The notes under the pieces: model-generated | Databases searched by the model: none | What the model saw: the letters and a program-made list of their open reading frames with translations, nothing else | Told to the model about the DNA's origin: nothing | Position numbers and translations under genes: made by a program | From: Comamonadaceae bacterium UBA2334 | GTDB taxonomy: Bacteria > Pseudomonadota > Gammaproteobacteria > Burkholderiales > Burkholderiaceae_C | Assembly: GCA_002344885.1 (NCBI GenBank) | Contig: DDUQ01000140.1 | Coordinates: 533 to 53,722, forward strand | Reading direction: 5' to 3' | DNA length: 53,190 nt | In this document: in pieces, positions 33,388 through 41,228 of the stretch | Layout of the letters: every line of letters starts with the position of its first letter | Position numbering within the stretch: the first letter of the stretch is position 1

Positions 33388-33418
33388 AAAAAATGCCGCC
33401 AGCGCTTGTCTGACGGCA
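33388..33418 (-). terminator. Intrinsic terminator of the STAS gene
   Basis: A 9-bp stem with one G-T pair (33410-33418 with 33394-33402, loop of 7) followed on the minus strand by TTTTTT (33393-33388), 20 nt after the STAS stop. Classic minus-strand terminator. Confidence 0.75.
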
Positions 33419-33437
33419 CCTTTCAGCTACACAAATT

Positions 33438-33776
33438 TTAGGTTGAAAAACTCTCTACCGCCAAGGTGGTGCTGTCAAACACCTTGATCAGCTTGGTGAA
33501 GCCGGCCATGGACAGCACATTCAGCACCGATGGTTGGACTGCAGCCAACCTGAAATCGCCATTTTTGGCCCGTGCGCTTTTCAGCGTGATCAGCAGCGAA
33601 CGCAAGCCTGCACTGCTGATGTAGGACACGCCTGACAAATCGGCAACCAACTGTGAGTGGCCACCATCCAATTGGGCGGCCAGGGCCTGTGTGAGCGACT
33701 CGGCTGTCAGCCCGTCCACGCTGCCCTGGATGGCCAGAACGGTGACGGGTGCCTGGGTGATGACAGTGACCTCCAT
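33438..33776 (-). CDS. STAS-domain anti-sigma factor antagonist (RsbV/HsbA-like)
   Basis: 112-residue single STAS domain. The loop with the phosphorylatable serine reads SGVSYISSAGLRSLL (about 49-63), in line with RsbV/SpoIIAA-type anti-anti-sigma factors. Start is the ATG at 33776 (MEVTVITQAP). The expected partners, an RsbW-like kinase (40682) and a PP2C phosphatase (37949), lie on the same strand within 8 kb, and a diguanylate cyclase gene is divergent next to it. I infer that its phosphorylation state is set by these partners. Confidence 0.85.
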   Translation of the reverse strand: MEVTVITQAPVTVLAIQGSVDGLTAESLTQALAAQLDGGHSQLVADLSGVSYISSAGLRSLLITLKSARAKNGDFRLAAVQPSVLNVLSMAGFTKLIKVFDSTTLAVESFST

Positions 33777-33952
33777 GGTCTGCTCTCCGGTGATGTGCGT
33801 TGAGGGAAGCGATGGTTTGCGCCGCCTGGTGGCGTACGGGTTCATTGTGACATGTCCCATGCGGTTGCCGACACAGTCCGACAGACAACAGCTTTGTGCA
33901 CGCAGTGATGACACGGTTGTAAACTTCCGTCAGCCTATTTTCAAGGACTGCC

Positions 33953-34738
33953 ATGGAAACTCAACCCGTTATATCGAACACGCCGGTTGCGACACCGGAT
34001 GCGTTTTTGGCCAAGTTGCTTGAAGTGGCAGATCGCATTGCCAGTGAAGGGGATTTACAAGCCATTCAGCCGCTGCTGGACATGACCTCGGCGCACTCCC
34101 AATCGCCGATTGCCACAGCGTTGGCGGAAAGTTTTGCCCGCATGGTGGTCAAGCTCGAAGCGCGAGAGTACGAATTGGAGTGCACCATCAAGGACCTGTT
34201 GGCCGTCAAGGCCGAGCTGGAACGTGCCAACTACGATCCGCTCACGGGCCTGCCCAACCGCGTGATTGCGCGTGACAGGTTGCACCAGGGCGTGCTCTAT
34301 GCCCGGCGCAACAACCGCGAGTTGGCGGTGCTCTACATGGATCTGGACAAGTTCAAATGGGTGAACGACAACATGGGCCACCCCGCAGGAGATGAACTGC
34401 TGCAGCAAGTCGCCCAGCGGGGCAAGGCTTGCATCCGCGACAGCGACACATTGGCTCGCCTGGGTGGTGATGAATTTTTGTGCGTGCTGCCCAACATCGA
34501 CGGGCAACAGGCCGCCGAGGAACTGGCGCAGCGCTTTGTGGACACGATGAACCAGCCGTTCACGCTGCGCGACGGTGTGGCCAAAATTGGTGCCAGCGTG
34601 GGCATTGCCATGTTCCCTGCCCACGGTACATCGGTGGACCAGCTCATCGAGTTTGCGGATGCCGCGCTGTACTTTGCCAAACACGCCGGCCGTAACGTGT
34701 ACCGCGTGTTTCAGGTGGAAGAGGCGAAGGCGGGTTGA
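33953..34738 (+). CDS. Diguanylate cyclase (GGDEF domain)
   Basis: 261 residues. An N-terminal helical region (about 1-90, probable coiled coil at 65-92) precedes a GGDEF domain that starts at DPLTGLPNR. The active site is intact (RLGGDEF, 170-175) and the inhibitory I-site RDSD (162-165) sits five residues before it, so product feedback is likely. There is no membrane segment or recognised sensor, so input must come from a partner. The divergent STAS gene, 176 nt away, is the obvious candidate, as for HsbA-HsbD in Pseudomonas (known from the literature; homology here is inferred). Convergent with the permease gene. Confidence 0.88.
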   Translation: METQPVISNTPVATPDAFLAKLLEVADRIASEGDLQAIQPLLDMTSAHSQSPIATALAESFARMVVKLEAREYELECTIKDLLAVKAELERANYDPLTGLPNRVIARDRLHQGVLYARRNNRELAVLYMDLDKFKWVNDNMGHPAGDELLQQVAQRGKACIRDSDTLARLGGDEFLCVLPNIDGQQAAEELAQRFVDTMNQPFTLRDGVAKIGASVGIAMFPAHGTSVDQLIEFADAALYFAKHAGRNVYRVFQVEEAKAG

Positions 34739-34757
34739 GCCGACGTGCTGTGCAGCG

Positions 34758-35402
34758 TCAGCCTGCCTGAGCCTTCGCCACCCGGGCAGCCAGTTTTTTC
34801 TTCAGCTTGCCCACCAGCCACGACAGCGGGAAGCAGAACGCCAGGAAAAACAGCGATGCGTAGAGATATACCGGGATCATCAGATCGGTTTGTCCGGTGG
34901 CCGCAATCACGGTGTTGCAACGGCTGACCAGTTCGTTCACGCCCACGACCGATGCATTGCTGGACGCAATGGCCGTGATCAGGAAGCCGTTGATCCAGCC
35001 GGGGATGAACAGCAAGGCCTTGGGTGCATCGCCTTGTCGCCACGCCTGCAGTGCGATGGCGAAGTTTTCGGACACATAGCCCACTTGCATGGCTGACAAG
35101 GCCAGCGCAACCTTGAACCAGGTTGGAATGCGGATACTGGTGTCCAGCCCTGGCAGTGTCACTTCAGCGGGCAGCAGCACGGCCATGTAGAAAATGAGCG
35201 CAAACGTGGGCAGATAGTGGATCACCCCGGATGCCTTCTGGCTGACACCGGCCACCCACCGGGCACGTGCCTGCATCAGATAAGCCAGCGGTACGCCCAA
35301 GGCCAGGCCGATCAATCCGGCCGTGAACGCAATCACCACGTTCCAGCCGAAACCTTCCATCAAAAATGGCGTCCAGGTCAGTAGGGTTTCGAGCGTCGCC
35401 AT
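34758..35402 (-). CDS. ABC-type amino-acid permease-like membrane protein, no ATPase partner
   Basis: 214 residues with about five membrane segments and the general shape of a His/Glu-type (HisMQ) permease (GWNVVIAFTAGLIGLALGVPLAYLMQ). The EAA loop that should contact an ABC ATPase is poor: AWRQGDAPKALLFIPG has Gln-Ala instead of Glu-Ala-Ala. It starts one base after the stop of the fusion gene, so it is translationally linked to it. No ABC ATPase gene is near. It may pair with the fusion protein's membrane part as a sensor or as an orphan transporter. Confidence 0.7.
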   Translation of the reverse strand: MATLETLLTWTPFLMEGFGWNVVIAFTAGLIGLALGVPLAYLMQARARWVAGVSQKASGVIHYLPTFALIFYMAVLLPAEVTLPGLDTSIRIPTWFKVALALSAMQVGYVSENFAIALQAWRQGDAPKALLFIPGWINGFLITAIASSNASVVGVNELVSRCNTVIAATGQTDLMIPVYLYASLFFLAFCFPLSWLVGKLKKKLAARVAKAQAG

Positions 35403-35403
35403 G

Positions 35404-37026
35404 TCAGCCTGCCTCCCCATACCGGCGGGTGATCCGCACTTGCAGCCACGCCAACACAGCGGCGGCTGAGGCAATCAAGCCCAGGTAAGCCAGCAGCAGC
35501 ACATTCATCATCACGTTGACGTTGCCCTGGTCTGCCATGATGGCCAGTGAGACCAGCAACAACTCCGGCACCCCGATGGCAGACGCCATGACGGTTTGCT
35601 TCATCACGTTGATCAGCGAGCCCATGATGGGCCCTCGGGCAAGGATGGCGGTTGGCACCAGCGTGCTGCCAGACAGCTGAAACGACGGATTTTTCACTCG
35701 CTGGTGCCGGGCGGCTTCCACCAGGCTGTTCATGATCGCGGCCGCAGTGTAGGCACCCATGCAGAGCACAGCCACCATCATCGGGTACAGGCTGATGCCC
35801 AGGTGGGCAAACAGCATTCCGCCCACGCCAAAGAACAGCAGGTACATCTGCAGCAGTGGTGGTGTCATGCGTGCATAGACGGCCGTCCAACGCGCCAGCG
35901 CAGACATCCAGCGCACACGGCCGTCGGCCAGCAGGGCCCAGGCCATGCCGCCGCCCAGGCTGACCACCAGGCAGGCAGCCATCATCGCCACGGTGACCAA
36001 CAATCCTTTGATGAAGCGTGTTCGGTCAAATGGGTCGTAGACGAAGCTCAGGTCGATGCCCGTGCGTTCCTTGATCATCAGCCCGATGTTCTGCAGGCCT
36101 GTGGCTTCGGCGGAGGTCAGCAGGGCGGTGTTGCGACAGCCGATCGGCCATTCGCCTTCAGGGGTGCGCGCGCACACGAATTCGCCATTTTTTTCCCGAG
36201 CCGACCATTGGCTGCGGGTTTGAACCAGGAATGAGGAGGGCGGCAGGCCCCAGGCCTGTTCGCGTTCAATCAGAAAGCCGCTGCGGTGCCAGTCGGCCAC
36301 GATGTCCCCGATGGCGCGTTCAAAAGCGGAACCTTTTTCGGCACGCGACACGAACAGTGCCCACTGCGTCACCATGGCAAGGGGCAAAGGGGCAACGTAG
36401 CCTTGCCATTCGTCTTTGGCCAGGAACGAATTGATGGCGCTTTGGGTGTACAGGTAGCCCACGCACCGGCCATCCCGCAGGCCCAGCAGCGCGTCCCGGG
36501 TGTCGCGGTAGATCACCAGGTCAAGCAAGTAGCGCTCGGACATGGGCCGGTTGAAATAGGCGCCTTGTGTGGCGCAGAGCGTTTTGCCCCGCAGCCCGCC
36601 CCAGTCCTGGATGCGCTGGTTGGCACGCATCATCACGGTCACGCCACCCGCGTAGTAGGCGGGCTCGATCGCCGTGGCAATGCGGCGGCGCTCGATGGTG
36701 TCGGCCGTGGTGGCAATCACCAGATCCACGGCACCCTGCTCCAGCCGTTGCAGCCGGTTTTCGGTGGTGACTTTCACCAGCGATGCATCCACGTTCAGCC
36801 GCCGCGCCACGTCACGGGCCAGGTCGATTTCCAGTCCCTTGGGCTGGCCATCGGTGTCGAGCATGCCAAAAGGGGGAAAGTCAGACTTCACGCCGATGCG
36901 GATCACGCCGGCTTTTTCAATGGCCTGCAGCGTCTGGCTCGTTGTGGCCGTGGCAGCTGTCGACAACAGGCACACCATCCACAGCCCAACCAGGCGGGCC
37001 CACCACAGCTTTGTGTTCACAGACAC
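35404..37026 (-). CDS. Fusion of periplasmic solute-binding domain and ABC permease domain
   Basis: 540 residues. A signal peptide (about 1-28) leads to a family 3 solute-binding domain (about 30-265; GVIRIGVKSDFPPFGM, GLEIDLARDVARRL, IATTADTIERRR). A Cys-containing spacer (FVCARTPEGEWPIGCRN, about 283-300) joins it to a permease domain (about 328-540) with five or so helices. The EAA region (VEAARHQRVKNPSFQLSG) lacks the usual Gly and Leu-Pro spacing. The binding domain is a paralogue of the next protein upstream. The gene overlaps that gene by 10 nt. Natural binding-permease fusions exist, but they come with an ATPase; here none is found. Confidence 0.8.
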   Translation of the reverse strand: MSVNTKLWWARLVGLWMVCLLSTAATATTSQTLQAIEKAGVIRIGVKSDFPPFGMLDTDGQPKGLEIDLARDVARRLNVDASLVKVTTENRLQRLEQGAVDLVIATTADTIERRRIATAIEPAYYAGGVTVMMRANQRIQDWGGLRGKTLCATQGAYFNRPMSERYLLDLVIYRDTRDALLGLRDGRCVGYLYTQSAINSFLAKDEWQGYVAPLPLAMVTQWALFVSRAEKGSAFERAIGDIVADWHRSGFLIEREQAWGLPPSSFLVQTRSQWSAREKNGEFVCARTPEGEWPIGCRNTALLTSAEATGLQNIGLMIKERTGIDLSFVYDPFDRTRFIKGLLVTVAMMAACLVVSLGGGMAWALLADGRVRWMSALARWTAVYARMTPPLLQMYLLFFGVGGMLFAHLGISLYPMMVAVLCMGAYTAAAIMNSLVEAARHQRVKNPSFQLSGSTLVPTAILARGPIMGSLINVMKQTVMASAIGVPELLLVSLAIMADQGNVNVMMNVLLLAYLGLIASAAAVLAWLQVRITRRYGEAG

Positions 37027-37952
37027 TCCTCAGGCGTTTTTGGGCCCACCTGTTCGCCACAGTAGGGCGTTCCGCCGTCCCTGCGCTGCCACAGCTTTTC
37101 GCGTTCACGGGTGAAGGCGGGCGTGTGCAGGCCCCACTGCTTCTGCAGGCCGGAAATGACTCCTTCCCTGAACCACTGCACCAGCACCTGGGACACGGCG
37201 GCTTCCAGGTCAGACCCCTTGTCAAGCCGGTGAATGGTCACGGCCCACGGTGTCAGGTTGATGGGAGGCAGTGCCATTTCGTAGCGGTCTTTATAAAGTG
37301 GGTCGGCCAGCAAGGCCGAAATCTGTGTGTCGCCGTAAAGAAAGCCGGCACACCGGCCATCGCGCAGAGCCTGCAAAGCGTGTTTGGCGCTGTACAGCGC
37401 CACGATGTCGGCACCGTATTTGACAGCCACGGGCCGGTTGAAATAAGCGTCGCGCCGCGAACAGATGCGCCGGTTGCGAAGATCGGACCAGTCGCTGAAG
37501 GCTTCTGACTTGCGGGCCACCACACTGGTGCCAGATGCATGGTAGTGCGGCAGCACGAAGGTCATTTGGGACCGTCTTTCGGGTGTGTTGGCCACGGTGG
37601 CGATCAGCACATCCACCTGGCGGGACTCCAGCCATTCCAGGCGCTCGGCCGTCAATAGGCCCACCAGCTCCAGCTTCACGCCCAGGCGTTTGGCCAGGTC
37701 GCGCGCCAGGTCCACTTCCAGCCCTTCCAGTTTTTGTGTGGTCGGGTTCAGCATGCCCCATAACGGCACGTCTTTTTTCACGCCGACCACCAGGACTCCC
37801 CGCTTTTTGATGGCCTGAAGCGCAGAGTCCGGGGGGGTGGCGGCCAGTGCCGGCCAACCGATGAACAGACCGGTGCAAAGGATCAGCCATTTGTGCCAGA
37901 GTGTGCTGAGCCCAGCCCCGACCGATGCAGCATGCGTGCGCACGAACATCAT
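37017..37952 (-). CDS. Family 3 periplasmic solute-binding protein
   Basis: 311 residues with a signal peptide (LILCTGLFIGWPALA) and a binding domain with GVLVVGVKKDVPLWGM and GLEVDLARDLAKRLGV. It shares YFNRP, ALRDGRC-G-LY and other stretches with the binding domain of the fusion protein, so the two arose by duplication. The ligand is probably a polar amino acid or a similar small molecule. The ATG at 37952 overlaps the stop of the PP2C phosphatase gene (ATGA), so ligand sensing and phosphatase appear to be made in step. It could feed the phosphatase rather than a transporter. Confidence 0.8.
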   Translation of the reverse strand: MMFVRTHAASVGAGLSTLWHKWLILCTGLFIGWPALAATPPDSALQAIKKRGVLVVGVKKDVPLWGMLNPTTQKLEGLEVDLARDLAKRLGVKLELVGLLTAERLEWLESRQVDVLIATVANTPERRSQMTFVLPHYHASGTSVVARKSEAFSDWSDLRNRRICSRRDAYFNRPVAVKYGADIVALYSAKHALQALRDGRCAGFLYGDTQISALLADPLYKDRYEMALPPINLTPWAVTIHRLDKGSDLEAAVSQVLVQWFREGVISGLQKQWGLHTPAFTREREKLWQRRDGGTPYCGEQVGPKTPEECL

Positions 37953-40006
37953 GTGGCCACCTGTTTGGGTTGGTACACCAGTGCCACACAGGTGATGTCG
38001 TCCGATTGGTCCGAGCCCCCAGCAAACGCATGCACTGCCGCAAGCACTCGCTCCACAGTTTGTTTCGAACTCAGGCAGGGTTGTTCATGGAACAGTGCTG
38101 CCAGACGGGCATCGCCGAACTCTTCGTTCACCTGGTTCATGGCTTCGGTCACGCCGTCGCTGTAGATCAGTATGGTGTCGCCAGCTTCCAGCACCACCTC
38201 ACCGAGCTGGTAGGGCATGTCATCCATGATGCCCAATACCATACCACCCTGTACATCCAGCGCGCTGACATGACCCTGCGCGCTGATTCTGAGGGGTGGC
38301 GGGTGACCCCCGTTGCAGTACGAAAAACGTCCTGTATCCGGGTCGAACAAACCGTAGAACAGGGTGACGAACATGCAGCTCTCATTGTCCTGGCACAGTT
38401 CATGGTTCACCTTTTCCACGACAGCAGTCGCCTCGGGCGTGCCCTGCGTTGCCGTGACGCGAAGCAGGGTCTTGGCCATCATGCCGAACAGGCCTGGCCC
38501 GATGCCTTTGCCGCTGACATCGGCCACGGTCATGCCCCGCAAGCCCTGCCCCACTGCAAAGTGGTCGTAGAAATCGCCACCCACTTCCTTGGCCGCTTGC
38601 ATGGTGCCCCACAGGTCATAACGCGGGTCGTTGGGCCAGGCATGGGGCAGCATGGCGCTTTGCAGTTTGGCCGCCACATCCAGCTCTTTGCGCAAACCCA
38701 TGAGCTGGATCGACTCGCGGAAAGCTTTCGTCACGGTTTCAAACCAGGGTCGCCAGGCGGTCGGCACCATCGGAATCGGTGACGGCTGAAAACGCGATTC
38801 AGCCGCCAGATGTCGCACAAGCTTGGCAGCCGGACCCACAAACTGCATCGACGTGACCAGATAGGTGGCCAGCATGACGGAAACCACGCCGATCAGCGCT
38901 GCCAGCATGGACCAGCCTCGATCGGCCAGGACGCGCCGCCAGATGTCCATTTCGGGTACGACGTAATACTGGGTCCACGGTGCGCCGATGAATCGGTGGG
39001 CGATGACGACCTGCCCGTTCAGGATGCGGTGTGTGTCGTTGGGCAGTTCGGCCAGGTCTTTGGGTTCAAGGCCAGTGGGCAGCACATCGGTCAAAGGCGG
39101 CGTCTGTTCCACCGCCAGCGGATCGGCGTACGAGCGCGGGTGTGCGATGACCTTGCGGAAGGCGTCTACGAGCATCAGGGTGCCCAGTGGGTAGCTGAAG
39201 TCGCTGTAGATGCGGTTCAGGTAGTCCAGGCTGGTGTCAATGGCCAGCACACCCACCAGCCGCTCGCCACGGTACACAGGGACCATCACCGGTACCAGCA
39301 AGCCCTGGTCTTTGCCACCGAAATAGGTGGGCGCCCATTGCTTTTCGCGGTCAGGGTTCACCTCGGGGCTGCCCAGCCGCCAGACCGGATCCTGGTAAAC
39401 GTGTGGCCCAAACCCGATGGCAGGCGATGGCCGCCAGGGTGACGTGAGCAAGAACTGCTCGGTGGCCAGAAAGCGTGCGCGTGCGGCGTTGGGCAGCGTG
39501 AATATGAGCGACCGCATACTGGCGTTGAGCAGCAGGGTTTGCTCCATGTCGGCGTAAAAATCGGCCGATCTGCCCAGCAGGCTGCCTTCGCCCACGATGT
39601 TGCCGGTCAGGTCGATGTCGGTCGCTTTGTCGAGACTGAAGCTTCTCTCTGTTCCCCTTGCGTGCTCGACAAATGGCGGCCAATCGGCAGGGGGCTGGCG
39701 GAGTGCTCCGGTCTTGTTGATGGGCCTGCTTTCTTCAATCACCAGCATTTGCAGGTTATCGAGCTGGTCGAGCGACGAACGGATGACGTATTCCACAAAC
39801 TGGCTGTGGCGCTTGACGTTAGATTCGATCAGCGCCACCTCGGCACCAAACCGCTCACGCAGCTGAAAACCGAAAAACACCACCAGACCCAGCAGGATGA
39901 ACGCATAGGCGGCCCCGATCAGGCGGTTGTAGTTTCGGAAAAAATGCACCGACACATCGGTCTGCGACGCGGGGTGCTGTGTGCGCCAGCGGTCAACCCA
40001 TGTCAT
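37949..40006 (-). CDS. Membrane PP2C (SpoIIE/RsbU-type) phosphatase with periplasmic Cache-type sensor
   Basis: 685 residues. A membrane helix (about 30-48) is followed by a periplasmic domain of about 300 residues with Cache-like features (VPVYRGERLVGVLAIDTSLD), a second helix (about 358-378), a helical linker and a C-terminal SpoIIE-type PP2C domain (about 440-680). Metal and catalytic motifs are EVGGDFYD, VADVSGKGIGPGLF, YCNGGHPPPL and IYSDGVTEA. It should dephosphorylate the STAS protein in response to an external signal. It overlaps both neighbours. SiaA and HsbR of Pseudomonas have a comparable role in biofilm control. Confidence 0.88.
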   Translation of the reverse strand: MTWVDRWRTQHPASQTDVSVHFFRNYNRLIGAAYAFILLGLVVFFGFQLRERFGAEVALIESNVKRHSQFVEYVIRSSLDQLDNLQMLVIEESRPINKTGALRQPPADWPPFVEHARGTERSFSLDKATDIDLTGNIVGEGSLLGRSADFYADMEQTLLLNASMRSLIFTLPNAARARFLATEQFLLTSPWRPSPAIGFGPHVYQDPVWRLGSPEVNPDREKQWAPTYFGGKDQGLLVPVMVPVYRGERLVGVLAIDTSLDYLNRIYSDFSYPLGTLMLVDAFRKVIAHPRSYADPLAVEQTPPLTDVLPTGLEPKDLAELPNDTHRILNGQVVIAHRFIGAPWTQYYVVPEMDIWRRVLADRGWSMLAALIGVVSVMLATYLVTSMQFVGPAAKLVRHLAAESRFQPSPIPMVPTAWRPWFETVTKAFRESIQLMGLRKELDVAAKLQSAMLPHAWPNDPRYDLWGTMQAAKEVGGDFYDHFAVGQGLRGMTVADVSGKGIGPGLFGMMAKTLLRVTATQGTPEATAVVEKVNHELCQDNESCMFVTLFYGLFDPDTGRFSYCNGGHPPPLRISAQGHVSALDVQGGMVLGIMDDMPYQLGEVVLEAGDTILIYSDGVTEAMNQVNEEFGDARLAALFHEQPCLSSKQTVERVLAAVHAFAGGSDQSDDITCVALVYQPKQVAT

Positions 40007-40685
40007 GCATCACTCCTGAGGCTGCATGGTCCAGCAGCTTGCCGATTTCGCGCGTCACCAGTGCTGCCGCGATGGGTGCGGTCAGCTGGTGCAAATCGAC
40101 CACGCTGGCGTCTGGGGGCATGTCGATCCGCTCGGAGTACGCCACCAGCGCACCGGTGTCGAAGCCATCGTCCACATGGTGCAGTGCGATCACGGCCTCA
40201 TGGTGTCCATCGCGGCGAAGCGCATCGAAAGGGTTGCCACCCACGTACCGGGACGGCCAGGTGTCGTCGATGCAGGGGTGGAGGTTGAAGAAGCCCAGAC
40301 GCGGGAACTGATGCAGACGCGCGTCGATGCGCTGGCCAAAGGTGGCCATGATGCAGAGCGCTGGTTGCCAGGTCTGTTCATACAGTTCGTAAAACGCGGG
40401 TGTTTTGACCCGCCCCTGGTAAACGTTGATGCCTGCTGCTTCTGCCTTTTGCCGAACCATCGATTCTTCTTCTGGCGTGTGTGGGTACTGCCAGACCCGC
40501 TTGTGGGGGCTGACGAACGACTGAGTCGGGTCGTCAGTCGCCACGCCCACCACCTCTACACGGGACGACAGGTCTCCACTCAGCAAGGCCTCCAGCACAT
40601 GCAAACCCCGGTAGAAGCTGCCGAATAAGGCTACCCGTGTGCGGGGCGAACAGTGGTTGGGTGTGGGCGTGCAGCGGTCGGTCAT
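39993..40685 (-). CDS. Formyltransferase-like protein (N-terminal Fmt domain only)
   Basis: 230 residues that match the catalytic domain of methionyl-tRNA formyltransferase and other formyl-THF enzymes. The catalytic trio can be placed: Asn134 and His136 in FFNLHP and Asp172 in HHVDDGFDTGAL, 38 residues after Asn134 as in E. coli Fmt. The C-terminal domain that binds tRNA in Fmt is absent, so it is not a standard Fmt. Sugar-nucleotide or other small-molecule formylation is possible. It lies inside the partner-switching operon, overlapping the kinase gene by 4 nt and the phosphatase gene by 14 nt. Role in signalling is unknown. Confidence 0.75.
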   Translation of the reverse strand: MTDRCTPTPNHCSPRTRVALFGSFYRGLHVLEALLSGDLSSRVEVVGVATDDPTQSFVSPHKRVWQYPHTPEEESMVRQKAEAAGINVYQGRVKTPAFYELYEQTWQPALCIMATFGQRIDARLHQFPRLGFFNLHPCIDDTWPSRYVGGNPFDALRRDGHHEAVIALHHVDDGFDTGALVAYSERIDMPPDASVVDLHQLTAPIAAALVTREIGKLLDHAASGVMHDMG

Positions 40686-41170
40686 GGCCGTGGAGTGGAA
40701 TGCAAGGGGGATGCCAGGGGTTGCTGAAGATGGCGCTCCAACACCAGAGTGTTGCCATTGGCATTGCTGATGTAGTCAACCGGCGGCATCATCTGACGAA
40801 TCAGCATCCAGCCCAGGCCTCCAATGGGGCGGTCATCAACATCGGCCAGCAAATCAGGGATGGGTGCCTGATCAGGGTGAAACGGCGCGGCCTGGTCCTG
40901 TATGTGTGCCTGCAAGGTGTGTGGGTTCACCACGTGGAATGCCAGGCCCAGCAGTCCCGGCTCGCGGTCTTTGTAGCCGTGGCTGACCACGTTGACACAG
41001 GCTTCCTCGACTGACAGGCGGACAGCCTGCATGTCGTCATCTGAGAGGCCCAGTTGCTGGCACACGGTTTCCGCCAGGTTCAGGCAGCGTGCGAGGCCTT
41101 CGCGGTTGGCCAGTGTGCTGACGGGCGGTGGCAGTCCTGGCTGACTGGGTGCTGGGGTGTGCGGTGTCAT
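40682..41170 (-). CDS. RsbW-like serine kinase / anti-sigma factor (HATPase)
   Basis: 162 residues of the GHKL ATPase fold. The N-box is SVEEACVNVVSHGY (Glu and Asn positions intact), the G1 region is DQAAPFHP and the G2 box is GGLGWMLIRQMM. It should phosphorylate the STAS protein and bind a target in turn. The G1 box has Ala where most family members have Gly. I chose the ATG at 41170 (MTPHTPAPS); the frame is open to 41317. It is the first signalling gene of the operon, 58 nt after the Na/Pi transporter gene. Confidence 0.82.
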   Translation of the reverse strand: MTPHTPAPSQPGLPPPVSTLANREGLARCLNLAETVCQQLGLSDDDMQAVRLSVEEACVNVVSHGYKDREPGLLGLAFHVVNPHTLQAHIQDQAAPFHPDQAPIPDLLADVDDRPIGGLGWMLIRQMMPPVDYISNANGNTLVLERHLQQPLASPLHSTPRP

Positions 41171-41228
41171 GGAACCTCGGCGACGAAGCCTCAAGTGTGC
41201 GGTACCGGGCTGAGGTTGTCCATGCTGC

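Noticed and set aside
39993..40685. Methionyl-tRNA formyltransferase (fmt)
   Set aside because: The C-terminal tRNA-binding domain is missing and there is no adjacent def gene.
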